Shown: piece after piece, positions 8,855 to 17,639 of the stretch
Numbering within the stretch: position 1 is the stretch's first letter
Layout of the letters: the number at the start of each line of letters is the position of its first letter
NCBI GenBank assembly: GCA_963975425.1
Contig: CAXBGS010000001.1
Coordinates: forward strand, 496,001-560,000
Reading direction: 5' to 3'
From: CAXBGS01 sp963975425
GTDB lineage: Bacteria > Planctomycetota > Planctomycetia > Pirellulales > Pirellulaceae
DNA length: 64,000 bases
The notes under the pieces: model-generated
Told to the model about the DNA's origin: nothing
Seen by the model: only the letters and a program-made list of their open reading frames with translations
The model's database searches: none
Translations under genes and position numbers: made by a program

Positions 8855-8998
8855 ACAGCGGCGCGGCCTTCCCCGGGGGATTCCGACGGACTGGATGGCC
8901 CACTTGGCATTAAAAACCAGGTAATTCAACGATGCTCTTGCCAAACTGGGCATTCGCAGCGACACTATCGCCCTGAAACAAGATCTAAGCGTGACCAG

Positions 8999-9025
8999 GG
9001 AGCCTCCGCCGTGTGAGGCTCCTTT
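8999..9025 (+). terminator. Hairpin between the ABC ATPase gene and rpsD
   Basis: Perfect 8-bp stem, GGAGCCTC and GAGGCTCC, with an 8-nt loop, followed by TTT. It could be a weak terminator of the preceding operon or part of the rpsD leader. S4 of other bacteria binds its own mRNA leader to repress translation, so a leader role is possible. The short T run makes termination uncertain. Confidence 0.45.
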
Positions 9026-9150
9026 GCGTTGGATCCGGGTCGCGGACTCGCATTCAACAGGATCACGCCCGACGATCGGCCGGCCGAAACGGCCAATCCG
9101 ATTGTCAGTCTCCACATCGCGCCGAATCGGCGTCAGAAAGGAAACAGCGT

Positions 9151-9759
9151 ATGGCTCGTTATACCGGACCTAAAGCTCGAGTGAATCGTCGTCTCGGTAC
9201 GCTCATTTACGAAACCGCTGGTGCCGCCCGCGCCTTGGATCGTCGCAACACGCCTCCGGGCATGCACGTCCGTGGCCGCCGACCGAGTAACTACGGCTTG
9301 GCGTTGATGGAGAAGCAAAAGATCAAGCACTATTACGGCCTCGGCGAGCGTCAGCTTCGTCGATACTTTGACGCGGTCGGTCGCAAACCTGGCAACACCG
9401 GTGAATTGTTGCTGTTGATGTGCGAACGTCGTCTGGACAACGTCGTGCGTCGTGTCGGATTTACCAAGACGCGTCCCCAAGCACGCCAGGGCATCACTCA
9501 TGGTCACTTTCGCGTCAACGGCGTCAAAGTCACCAAGCCCAGTTACTTGCTCCGCCCCGGCGACATCGTCGAAGTCCGCGGACGCGAGAACTTGAAAAAC
9601 TTGTACCGCGGCGTGATCGCCAACGCGGCTCCTGACGCACTCGACTGGGTGACGTTCGACAGCGAAAATCTGAAAGCCACGGTTCTGGGACTTCCCGGAC
9701 CGAGCGACATCAGCTTGCCGGTCGACGCTAACAGCGTGGTCGAATTCCTGTCGCGCTAA
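9151..9759 (+). CDS. rpsD: 30S ribosomal protein S4
   Basis: Primary 16S rRNA-binding protein that nucleates assembly of the small subunit. 202 aa, the usual size: N-terminus MARYTGPKARVNRRLG and an S4 RNA-binding domain in the middle (LDNVVRRVGF through VEVRGR). The ATG is preceded by AGAAAGGAAA at a good distance; in-frame codons further upstream encode non-S4 sequence and are excluded. It stands alone rather than with rpsM-rpsK-rpoA. The downstream gene lies beyond a REP-like element and is unrelated. Confidence 0.97.
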   Translation: MARYTGPKARVNRRLGTLIYETAGAARALDRRNTPPGMHVRGRRPSNYGLALMEKQKIKHYYGLGERQLRRYFDAVGRKPGNTGELLLLMCERRLDNVVRRVGFTKTRPQARQGITHGHFRVNGVKVTKPSYLLRPGDIVEVRGRENLKNLYRGVIANAAPDALDWVTFDSENLKATVLGLPGPSDISLPVDANSVVEFLSR

Positions 9760-9809
9760 TCGCAGCGACAGTTGGCACCCCAGGCATCTGCCTAGTCGAA
9801 ATTCGCAAA

Positions 9810-9894
9810 CCGGAACATGCCGTGCGCTGTTCCGGTATCGCGCAATTCAGTGGTCGTTCCTGCCGGAACCGCGCACGGCTTGTTCCGGCCTACC
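9810..9894 (-). repeat. REP/BIME-like double palindrome
   Basis: Two hairpins sit back to back. The first is CCGGAACA...TGTTCCGG at 9810-9835. The second is CCGGAAC...GTTCCGG at 9863-9888. The two halves are also inverted copies of each other: 9810-9827 pairs with 9871-9888 at 17 of 18 positions. On the minus strand the second hairpin is preceded by GGTAGG, resembling the GTAG tetranucleotide at the foot of REP elements. It ends 19 bp before the lpdA start, in the lpdA leader. No matching RAYT transposase gene is in the window. Confidence 0.75.
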
Positions 9895-9907
9895 GATAAA
9901 ATTCCCG

Positions 9908-11353
9908 ATGCATTGTCCTGTTGTTGTTCTCGGTGGCGGTCCTGGTGGTTACGCCGCAGCATTCTTGGCTGCCGATGAAGGCATGGAAGTCACCATCGTC
10001 GAAGCGGAACCGCGTCTGGGCGGTACCTGTCTGCTGCGTGGCTGCATCCCCAGCAAAGCGTTGTTGCACGTTGCCAAGGTCATCAGCGAAGTCGACGAAC
10101 TGCGCGAGGACTGGGGCGTCGTCTATGACGAGAAACCCAAAATCGACGTCGACAAAGTTCGCGCCCGCAAGAACAAGGTCATCGACACCCTGACCGGCGG
10201 ACTGGGTCAATTGGCCAAGCGCCGCGGCGTCACCGTGATCCAGGCCCGCGGCACCTTCATCGATTCGACCACGCTGAAACTTGACGGCGACCACGAGTCG
10301 ATTCCTGAGGGTGGCCAGCTAACGTTCGATCATTGCATCTTGGCCACCGGCAGCGTCCCCGCCATGCCGCCTTCGTTCGATATCGGCAGCGACCGCGTCA
10401 TGGACAGCACCGGCGCATTGCAACTTGCCGACATTCCTGAAACGTTGCTGGTCATCGGCGGCGGCTATATCGGTTTGGAAATGGGCAGCGTTTACGCGCA
10501 GCTCGGATCCAAGGTCACCGTCGTCGAACTGGCCGAAGGCTTGCTGCCCGGCGCCGACCGCGATCTGGTCAAACCGCTCGCCAAACGCATCGACGCGATG
10601 TGCGAAGGCCGCGTGCTGTTGAACACGAAAGTCGGATCGTTGACCGAAGACGGTGACAAGATCGAAGTCACGTTCGAAGGCCCCGGCAAATTCGGACACG
10701 AAAAATTCGATCGCGTGTTGGTCAGCATCGGGCGACGTCCGGTCACCCGCGGATTGGGGCTCGAAAACACGCAAGTCGTTGTCAACCAACGCGGCTTCGT
10801 CGAATGTGATCAACAGCAACGCACCGCCGATCCACATATCTTGGCGATCGGTGACGTCGCCGGTGACCCGATGCTCGCCCACAAAGCCACGCACGAAGGT
10901 CGTGTCGCGGCCGAGGTCCTGGCGGGTAAACCGGCCGCCTTTGACAAGGCCGCCATCCCCGCAGTCGTCTTCACCGATCCCGAAATCGCGTGGGCAGGTC
11001 TGACCGAAGAAGAAGCCAAACGCGACGGACGCAACGTCGAAGTGGCGGTGTACCCGTGGGCGGCTAGCGGTCGCGCACAAGCACTCGGCATCACCGCCGG
11101 TCTGACCAAGTGGCTGGTCGATCCCGAGACCAATCGCGTGTTGGGCTGCGGCATCGTTGGCAGCGGCGCTGGTGAACTGATCGCCGAAGCCGTGCTGGCG
11201 ATCGAAATGGGATGCGAAGTGCACGACGTCACCGAAAGCGTTCACCCCCACCCGACGCTCAGCGAAACGCTCATGAATGCCGGCGAAGTTCACTTCGGCA
11301 CCGCCACCGAGATCTATAAACCCAAGAAAAAGCCGGCGGCCGCAAAAGCCTGA
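9908..11353 (+). CDS. lpdA: Dihydrolipoyl dehydrogenase (E3)
   Basis: FAD flavoprotein that reoxidises dihydrolipoyl groups of 2-oxoacid dehydrogenase and glycine-cleavage complexes with NAD+. 481 aa. FAD-binding VVLGGGPGGYAAA at the N-terminus, redox disulfide Cys41/Cys46 in GGTCLLRGCIPSK, NAD-binding LLVIGGGYIGLEMGS (about residues 180-194), the second FAD motif HILAIGDVAGDPMLAHKA, and the C-terminal HPHPTLSE with the catalytic His-Glu pair. It ends in a Lys/Pro/Ala-rich tail. No E1 or E2 genes are adjacent, so it may serve several complexes. Confidence 0.96.
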   Translation: MHCPVVVLGGGPGGYAAAFLAADEGMEVTIVEAEPRLGGTCLLRGCIPSKALLHVAKVISEVDELREDWGVVYDEKPKIDVDKVRARKNKVIDTLTGGLGQLAKRRGVTVIQARGTFIDSTTLKLDGDHESIPEGGQLTFDHCILATGSVPAMPPSFDIGSDRVMDSTGALQLADIPETLLVIGGGYIGLEMGSVYAQLGSKVTVVELAEGLLPGADRDLVKPLAKRIDAMCEGRVLLNTKVGSLTEDGDKIEVTFEGPGKFGHEKFDRVLVSIGRRPVTRGLGLENTQVVVNQRGFVECDQQQRTADPHILAIGDVAGDPMLAHKATHEGRVAAEVLAGKPAAFDKAAIPAVVFTDPEIAWAGLTEEEAKRDGRNVEVAVYPWAASGRAQALGITAGLTKWLVDPETNRVLGCGIVGSGAGELIAEAVLAIEMGCEVHDVTESVHPHPTLSETLMNAGEVHFGTATEIYKPKKKPAAAKA

Positions 11354-11463
11354 CGAATTTGAACCCGCAACTGGGACGCGGTACAATCATCGCACCTGAG
11401 CGATCGCGTTGTATTGACAGCGAGACTCGAGACATTCTTCGATGCTGGTAAGGGCCCCCAACG

Positions 11464-12405
11464 ATGTGGTTCCGCGTTTTCGCTTTATTGGTTTGTGGTT
11501 CGCTACTCGCTTCGGGCACCAACGCAGGCGTCATCTTTACCACCAGCTACACGGCCGCCGAAGGCTTTTCTAACGCACCGCTGAGCAATAATGCTGATTG
11601 GGTTGGTGGCCCCAACGTTGCCGTTCGCCCCGGCACGACGGGATTCGTGCGTAACGGTCAAGTTCCTTCGGACCTTCCGACCTTCAACATTCACAGTGCG
11701 CTCGGCACTAGCGGAGCTTCGGCTTTCCGAGTCGGTGACCAAATCAAGATCAATACGTACATACAATTTGATTTGCCACCGTCGATTCCATTTCAGCTGA
11801 CTCCAGCTCAAGAAATTGCGCGCTTCGGTTTTTCTGGCTCGACATCCTCGGCCGTTTTGGAACATGGTTTCGGAGTGGTTTGGGACGAAAGCGAAAACCT
11901 AAACGATCTCGGCAACAGCGGCAGTCTTAGGTTTTTTCCTGACTTCAATGATTACGTTTATGTTAACGACAGCATCCTGGTCAATGAGAACAACTCTTTA
12001 TCAATCACCGGCAGAAGCGCAGGATTAGATGTTGACGCATTGATCGGCGGCACCTTTGACGTTCGTTCAAACATGTTCGATGTATCGTATACCGCAGAGA
12101 AACTATCGGCCGACGAATGGGGCGTCGTTGATCTATCGATACTAAATCTCTCGCGCACAATGAATAACTTCTTTCGGTACGATTTATCCTCGAAACCCTT
12201 CCAGACGTTTTCGTTCAATGGACCTGACGCGTTCTTCGGCCAACAATTGATTGTGCGCGGCCAACGCAGCGAAGACGCCATCGCAAGAAGCGAGTACGTC
12301 ACGTACAGCTTTATTCCAGCAAACCCGGTGCCCGAACCTTCGTCGATTCTGATCGCAGCGCTGATTTCCGCCTTCGGATGTATTCCGCGTCGCCACCGAG
12401 GGTAG
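11464..12405 (+). CDS. Secreted protein with PEP-CTERM sorting signal
   Basis: Protein of 313 aa with an N-terminal signal peptide (VFALLVCGSLLASGTNAG, cleavage near residue 21) and a C-terminal PEP-CTERM tripartite signal: VPEPSS, a hydrophobic stretch, then RRHRG. PEP-CTERM proteins are exported, processed by exosortase and often associated with extracellular polymer. The region between is Ser/Asn/Phe-rich with no recognised domain. TAAGGG precedes the ATG. Function unknown beyond export. Convergent with the BCS1-like gene across 51 bp. Confidence 0.8.
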   Translation: MWFRVFALLVCGSLLASGTNAGVIFTTSYTAAEGFSNAPLSNNADWVGGPNVAVRPGTTGFVRNGQVPSDLPTFNIHSALGTSGASAFRVGDQIKINTYIQFDLPPSIPFQLTPAQEIARFGFSGSTSSAVLEHGFGVVWDESENLNDLGNSGSLRFFPDFNDYVYVNDSILVNENNSLSITGRSAGLDVDALIGGTFDVRSNMFDVSYTAEKLSADEWGVVDLSILNLSRTMNNFFRYDLSSKPFQTFSFNGPDAFFGQQLIVRGQRSEDAIARSEYVTYSFIPANPVPEPSSILIAALISAFGCIPRRHRG

Positions 12406-12456
12406 TGTTGCTCAGCCGATCCGGGCGCAGTGATCTAGTTAAGAAGCTAATAGCCA

Positions 12457-13833
12457 CTAGACATGTGATGCCTCTACCTGGGCTTCGCCGTAGTGCAGTT
12501 TCAGGGCTAGGCGGCCGCAGCGTTCCTGGAATTGTGCAGGGGTGTCGTCTTTGCCGGCGTGACAGATGTCTTCGATCCATTCCGGCCGATCATCCAAGAT
12601 TCGTTCGGCCAGCTTGCGCCGACCGGCGTCATCGAGCAGACCCATCGACACGATTCGATCAACCCGGCCCGGGCGTGAACCAATCGCACCGGGTTGGCCG
12701 ATGGCGGGATCAATCCGCTCGACATGGTTGGTCGTGATCATGACCATCAACCCGTCGGCCCGCTGCACCCCGTCAAGGCAATTCAGCAAACAATCAAACG
12801 TCAGCGCCGGCCCGTTTTGGACCGCCACGTTTTCTCGGCCATTGAATACCGCGTCGATGTCTTCCATCAGCGCCATGCACGGCACCTCGGCCAACATTTG
12901 GTTCCACGCCTTCAGCAACTCGTCGTTCTTCAACGATGCCAAGTCGAAAACGAAAACCGGCAAGTCCAAGTCTTCGGCGATCGCGCGTGCCAGCGCCGTT
13001 TTGCCTGTGCCGGGTTCACCATGCAACAAGTACCCTCGTCGCCAAGGCAGATCGCGTTCACGATGCCATTGTTCGGTTTCACGCCAACGCGTTGCTTCCA
13101 GAATCAATTCCTTCGCCCCGTCATCGAGCGCCAATCGGTCCACGGCAAGTTTCGCTTCGTTCGGGTCGGGCCCGAAATCGCTCAGTTCCCAGCCGAGCGG
13201 TCGATGCGCCAAACATGCGCGAATGTCGGTTCCGCTGGTCGGGCCACCGCCGCCACCCTTGGGCTTGAGCGAAACCATCGCGGTGTTGCCAGCGGTCCCA
13301 TGAATGAAGCGAATCGAGTGTCGTCGTCCTCCGGTTGATTCGTACTTGCGAACTTGACGATTGAAGTATTCGGTCGCATCCAAGATCAGCTTGTCGGGGT
13401 CCATCGAACCACGGGCGAACACGACCGAGATCGTTTGATAGTCGTAATCGGCCGCCTGCACGCCTTCTTCTAAATCACCCAACGCGTCCTTACTTTTTGC
13501 CACCCACAGCGGTCGCCAGCCGTGCCAATAGACACGGCCCGACGGCGGTGCAATTTCCATGGGAACCAACTGGACACGTTGGCGAGGTCGGACAAATAGT
13601 TTCCAGCCGACATAGGCGCGAGGCCCGAAACGCGACGCCGTAAAATGATGCTTCATGTACAACAACAAGGCGTCGGCTTGATATCCGCTGACGGTGATCT
13701 TAACGACGACACGCCCGGCGATCTGCTGATACAAACTCTTGACGTGCCCCCATCCGGTGGCCGCCAGCGTCAACATCGCTGCACCGCCGGCCAGCATCCA
13801 GCCGTTAAACATATCTTCCACAGTCTTACTCAA
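12457..13833 (-). CDS. BCS1-like AAA+ ATPase, membrane anchored
   Basis: Protein of 458 aa. A hydrophobic N-terminal segment (residues 12-28) is followed by a BCS1-N-like region of about 200 residues and an AAA+ domain with Walker A GEPGTGKT (about 272-279), Walker B CMALMEDIDAVF, sensor MITTNH and arginine-finger SRPGRVD. This is the layout of mitochondrial Bcs1, which translocates folded Rieske iron-sulfur protein. Bacterial relatives exist but are uncharacterised. It is divergent from an FMN-binding/Fe-S redox operon, which makes a role in maturing a folded redox protein an attractive inference. A Gly-rich loop (KGGGGG) lies near residue 217. Confidence 0.8.
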   Translation of the reverse strand: MSKTVEDMFNGWMLAGGAAMLTLAATGWGHVKSLYQQIAGRVVVKITVSGYQADALLLYMKHHFTASRFGPRAYVGWKLFVRPRQRVQLVPMEIAPPSGRVYWHGWRPLWVAKSKDALGDLEEGVQAADYDYQTISVVFARGSMDPDKLILDATEYFNRQVRKYESTGGRRHSIRFIHGTAGNTAMVSLKPKGGGGGPTSGTDIRACLAHRPLGWELSDFGPDPNEAKLAVDRLALDDGAKELILEATRWRETEQWHRERDLPWRRGYLLHGEPGTGKTALARAIAEDLDLPVFVFDLASLKNDELLKAWNQMLAEVPCMALMEDIDAVFNGRENVAVQNGPALTFDCLLNCLDGVQRADGLMVMITTNHVERIDPAIGQPGAIGSRPGRVDRIVSMGLLDDAGRRKLAERILDDRPEWIEDICHAGKDDTPAQFQERCGRLALKLHYGEAQVEASHV

Positions 13834-14061
13834 TTCTTTGGGAAAAACGCCGCGGCCGAGACAGGCTCACACGGACGATCACATGGCGGGGCAATAGAAA
13901 TCCTCGCCACTGGGACACAGTCACCAACATTAGGTTCTCCCTCAACGGCCCAAAATCAACCGTCTTTCACCGTGCCGGCTGACCCGGGCGTGACACACCC
14001 GGACCGGCTAAACTGGTTGTACCCTCATTCCGTCATCCATCGACTTCCGACGACGATCACA

Positions 14062-15345
14062 ATGAAAAAGCCTCTTTTGTTGTCGCTGGCCTGCGCCGCG
14101 ATGCTTCTGTCGAGTCCGGTCTCGCACGCCGAAGACATCGTTGAATTCATGTCGGGTGTCCAGGCGACCGGCACGGTTAAAACGATTCGAAAAACAGAAC
14201 GTGAGTTTGAATTCGAAGCCAAGGTGGCCGGTCGCACGTTGGTGCGCACCTATTCTTTCGCCGAAGTTCACGCCGTGACGCTGAACGGAACGCGGCACGT
14301 CCTGACTGAAATGCCAAATCAAACCGGCGGAGTTCAATCCGGCACGGGAATCAAACGCACGCAACAACAAGTCCGCCAGTTGATCGATACCGTGGGGTCC
14401 ACGCCACCGGATTGGTATGACGAAACACCGCTGAAATACCCCGACACACTTAATCTTGAGTGGCCGTTAAAACCGGAATCGAAAAAATGGAACGGCCGCG
14501 TCAACGTGGGACAGCACCTATGGGATACGATTTACCCGAACACCAGTCGCTGGAAATCCGGTGTCAAACTGGTGCATCAAATCATGGCGACGCACAAGAA
14601 TGATCCTGAACTGCTGAGTCGTGACATGCGTGTGCTGGGCAGTGCGTATTTCAATCTTTTCCAAGACTATCCGCGCGCCGCATTCTGGTTGGAAAAGACC
14701 AAAGAGATGCCACCTGTCGAAGGCAAAATTCCATTGGCTGAGTGCTACTGGCGGTTGGGCAACGATGAGATGGCGCTTGCACTGATGCGCGGTCGCGATT
14801 TACCGCTGCAAGCGATCAAACTGCTCGGCGACATGGGACAAACCGATCGCGCGGTGGCCTTGGCAAAGCGGTATACGAATTCGAGTTGGAAACACATGGC
14901 ATTGTTGATGGGCGGTGATGCGTGTCGCAGCGCGGGCCGTTACGACGACGCGGTCAAACTGTATGAAATGGTCCTGGCGGCGGGCAACGCACGAAACAAA
15001 GAGTACACCGACCGATTCCGCGGCCGTGCACGTGACAGCATTCAAGCGATTCGCTTGCTGAAAAAAGCTCGCGTGGAATTGGTTGCCGACGGAACTTACC
15101 GGGACAACAGCATCGGATACAACGGTCCGATCGAAGTCGAATTGACGGTGCAGTCCGGCAAAATCACGGACGCTCAAGTGGTCAAACATAAAGAAAAGCA
15201 GTTTTACGCGGCACTGACCGATACGCCCAACCAGATCCTTGAAAAACAGTCGGTACAGGGGATCGACGGAACATCGGGCGCCACGATCACTTCGGTCGCC
15301 ATCGTCAATGCGGCTGCCAAAGCGCTCGCCAGCGGGGCAAAGTAA
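14062..15345 (+). CDS. Secreted FMN-binding (NqrC/RnfG-type) protein with helical repeat region
   Basis: Protein of 427 aa from the chosen ATG, which opens a clear signal peptide (KKPLLLSLACAAMLLSSPVSHA). The long in-frame extension upstream is antisense to the BCS1-like gene and rejected. Residues 180-335 form TPR-like helical pairs. The C-terminal FMN-binding domain carries IDGTSGATITS. Thr408 in SGAT is the residue that ApbE joins to FMN through phosphate in NqrC, RnfG and NosR. It is 5 bp from the polyferredoxin gene, so they are co-expressed. Expected role: a periplasmic electron carrier linked to the membrane Fe-S partner. Donor and acceptor are unknown. Confidence 0.87.
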   Translation: MKKPLLLSLACAAMLLSSPVSHAEDIVEFMSGVQATGTVKTIRKTEREFEFEAKVAGRTLVRTYSFAEVHAVTLNGTRHVLTEMPNQTGGVQSGTGIKRTQQQVRQLIDTVGSTPPDWYDETPLKYPDTLNLEWPLKPESKKWNGRVNVGQHLWDTIYPNTSRWKSGVKLVHQIMATHKNDPELLSRDMRVLGSAYFNLFQDYPRAAFWLEKTKEMPPVEGKIPLAECYWRLGNDEMALALMRGRDLPLQAIKLLGDMGQTDRAVALAKRYTNSSWKHMALLMGGDACRSAGRYDDAVKLYEMVLAAGNARNKEYTDRFRGRARDSIQAIRLLKKARVELVADGTYRDNSIGYNGPIEVELTVQSGKITDAQVVKHKEKQFYAALTDTPNQILEKQSVQGIDGTSGATITSVAIVNAAAKALASGAK

Positions 15346-15350
15346 GCACG

Positions 15351-17573
15351 ATGAGGCTGAATTGGTTTGTACCGTTTCTGCGAAGACGACGTCCTGATCG
15401 ACCGGACATGCCGGTCTCGATCGTCACACGAGCCGCCCGTCACGTGCTTCCCCGGTCTTGGTTTGCCGATTTGGATCGGGGCCGACCGGGGCGCATCCGC
15501 CGCCTGCTGAAACGAATCGGGCCAACCGCGCTGTCGTCACCGCTGCGGCGGATTAGCCAAACGGTTTGTTTTGTCTTGTTCCTCTATTCGTTCTTATACG
15601 TTTGTTGGCCCTACGACGCCCGACCATCTGCCGCGGCCAATCAAAGCAACGGATGGACTCTTACCGACCTCGGTGATGACGGTTCGCTTTCATGGCAACA
15701 CGAATCAGTACCCGATTGGATTTTGGACGCCGACACGCAAGTGCACTTGGTCGAAAACGCAGAAGGTTCGTCTTACATCGGGGCGATGAAAATTCGATCT
15801 TCGGGTCCAAGCGAAATGGTTGTAACGCCGATCGATCCGCTGACGGACGACCAGATCGATCGTCTGTTGACCAGCGCCGGACCGTGGTCGATTCTGGATC
15901 GCGCACCTCAAGACTGGCCGTCTCATTACGCGGACAATTTGGCGTCGAAGGAGTGGATCCCCGCAGATCTATTTCTGACCATCGATCCGCTTGTCAGTCT
16001 GTCGACGGCGATTGCATCTCGCAGCTGGGTTTGGTCGCTGTTGTGCGCGGGCGTGATTCTGTTGATTTGCGTTTTTATCCCTCGTGGTTTTTGTGGTTAC
16101 CTTTGTCCGCTGGGGTCGTTGATCGACCTGTTTGACTGGTCGGTGACTCGGCGGATGCAACGTTTTCGCCTCGCCGACGACGGCTGGTGGGTACACACCA
16201 AGTACTACATTCTGCTGGGCACCCTCATCTGTGCCGCATGCGGCGTACTGGTCTCTGGGTATGTGTCCGCGATCCCGGTGCTGACGCGAGGCATGTTATT
16301 CGTCGTTGAGCCGTTCCAAACCGGTGTGACTCGTGGATGGCATCAGGTTCCGGCGGTGCACGCTGGTCATTGGTTGTCGATCGCGCTGTTTGCGTGTGTG
16401 CTGTGTTTAGGATTTCTGCGCGACCGATTCTGGTGCAAATACGTTTGCCCCAGCGGCGCCGTTTTTTCGCTCGGCAACCTATTTCGCGCGACCGAACGCA
16501 AAGTCGAATCCAGCTGTATCCACTGCAATAAATGCGTCGAGATTTGCCCGTTCGATGCGATCAAGCCCGACTTCACCACACGCACGACCGATTGCACATT
16601 TTGCCAAACGTGCGGCGGGGCGTGCCCGGTGCATGCAATCAAATTTGTACCGCGAGGCGATGTTTATGAATTGAAAGTCAAAAACGATCCGCCCACGCAC
16701 GAGACCGCGATTGGCAGGCGTGGCTTCCTCACGCTCGCGGCGGGAACGGCCGCGGCGACCGTCGGCGGCGCTGGATTGGTGACCGCGACCGGTGCTGCCG
16801 GCGCAAACCTGGATGCCCCCAATGCGTTTCGCCCCATTCGGCCACCGGGCAGTGTGCCGGAACAAGAATTCTTGCAGATGTGCATCCGTTGCGGCGAATG
16901 TTTCAAGGCTTGTCCGAACCATGTCCTGCAGGCCGAGGGGTTCCAACAAGGTCTAGAGGGCCTGTGGGCACCGATGGTCAATGCGGACTGGGCCGGATGT
17001 GAATCAAGCTGTAACGCGTGTGGCCAAGTTTGTCCGACCGGAGCGATTCGCGCCTTGCCTCTTGAAGAGAAGAAAGTCGCGCGAATGGGGTTGGCGATCC
17101 TGAACGAAAAAACATGTTTGCCAATCGCGGGCAAGGAAGCCTGTCAGCTTTGCGTCGACGAATGCGCCGCCGCTGGATACAACGCGATCGAGTTCACTCA
17201 AATGCACACCGAAACGGATGAGCAGGGCCAACCGATCGAGGGCACCGGCTTCCTGGCCCCCATGATGATCGACGACAAATGCGTCGGCTGCGGACTCTGT
17301 CAAACCAGGTGCTACAACATCAACGTCCGCGAACGGGACGTGCTTTCGGAATCCGCGATCATTGTTCAAGCCGGTTTCGGAAGGGAAGACCGCATGATTT
17401 CGGGTTCCTACATCGAACTTCGTCAGCAAGAAGCCGCCAATCAAGCTAAAGACGAACAAGAAGTAGCGACACCATTCTTTGTTCCCGACCAAACGGTCGC
17501 ACCGAACGATGGGTTTGAAACGGCACCCGAACCCGCCGCAGGGGACGACGATCCCTTTGGGCTGGGACCATAG
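15351..17573 (+). CDS. NapH/NosR-type membrane polyferredoxin fused to a NapG-like domain
   Basis: Protein of 740 aa. The N-terminal half has several membrane helices and the paired RGFCGYLCPLG (about residue 245) and FWCKYVCPSGA (about 365) motifs of NapH/NosR, then two 4Fe-4S clusters (CIHCNKCVEICP, CTFCQTCGGACP). Near residue 455 comes GRRGFLTLAAG, a twin-arginine-like signal inside the chain. It is followed by a NapG/MauM-like domain with four more Cys clusters (CIRCGECFKACP, CNACGQVCP, CQLCVDEC, CVGCGLCQTRC). NapG and NapH are normally separate proteins that pass quinol electrons to periplasmic reductases. Here one chain would do both, with the FMN-binding protein upstream. No terminal reductase lies alongside. 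Confidence 0.88.
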   Translation: MRLNWFVPFLRRRRPDRPDMPVSIVTRAARHVLPRSWFADLDRGRPGRIRRLLKRIGPTALSSPLRRISQTVCFVLFLYSFLYVCWPYDARPSAAANQSNGWTLTDLGDDGSLSWQHESVPDWILDADTQVHLVENAEGSSYIGAMKIRSSGPSEMVVTPIDPLTDDQIDRLLTSAGPWSILDRAPQDWPSHYADNLASKEWIPADLFLTIDPLVSLSTAIASRSWVWSLLCAGVILLICVFIPRGFCGYLCPLGSLIDLFDWSVTRRMQRFRLADDGWWVHTKYYILLGTLICAACGVLVSGYVSAIPVLTRGMLFVVEPFQTGVTRGWHQVPAVHAGHWLSIALFACVLCLGFLRDRFWCKYVCPSGAVFSLGNLFRATERKVESSCIHCNKCVEICPFDAIKPDFTTRTTDCTFCQTCGGACPVHAIKFVPRGDVYELKVKNDPPTHETAIGRRGFLTLAAGTAAATVGGAGLVTATGAAGANLDAPNAFRPIRPPGSVPEQEFLQMCIRCGECFKACPNHVLQAEGFQQGLEGLWAPMVNADWAGCESSCNACGQVCPTGAIRALPLEEKKVARMGLAILNEKTCLPIAGKEACQLCVDECAAAGYNAIEFTQMHTETDEQGQPIEGTGFLAPMMIDDKCVGCGLCQTRCYNINVRERDVLSESAIIVQAGFGREDRMISGSYIELRQQEAANQAKDEQEVATPFFVPDQTVAPNDGFETAPEPAAGDDDPFGLGP

Positions 17574-17639
17574 CGAAATAGCAATGCTTGATGTTCGGTA
17601 CGACGTTAATCGCCTGCGGCCCGCGGGAAATCCCGATCC

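Noticed and set aside
10319..11386. A 355-codon minus-strand open frame opposite lpdA
   Set aside because: It is rich in Phe, Gly, Asp and His, matches no family, and mirrors the codon bias of the clear lpdA gene on the other strand.
12566..13338. Long plus-strand frames opposite the BCS1-like gene
   Set aside because: Ser/Arg/Pro-rich antisense shadows of a gene with full AAA+ motifs.
13645..14061. An extra 139-residue N-terminus on the FMN-binding protein
   Set aside because: It overlaps the BCS1-like gene and its promoter, and the chosen ATG opens a normal signal peptide.
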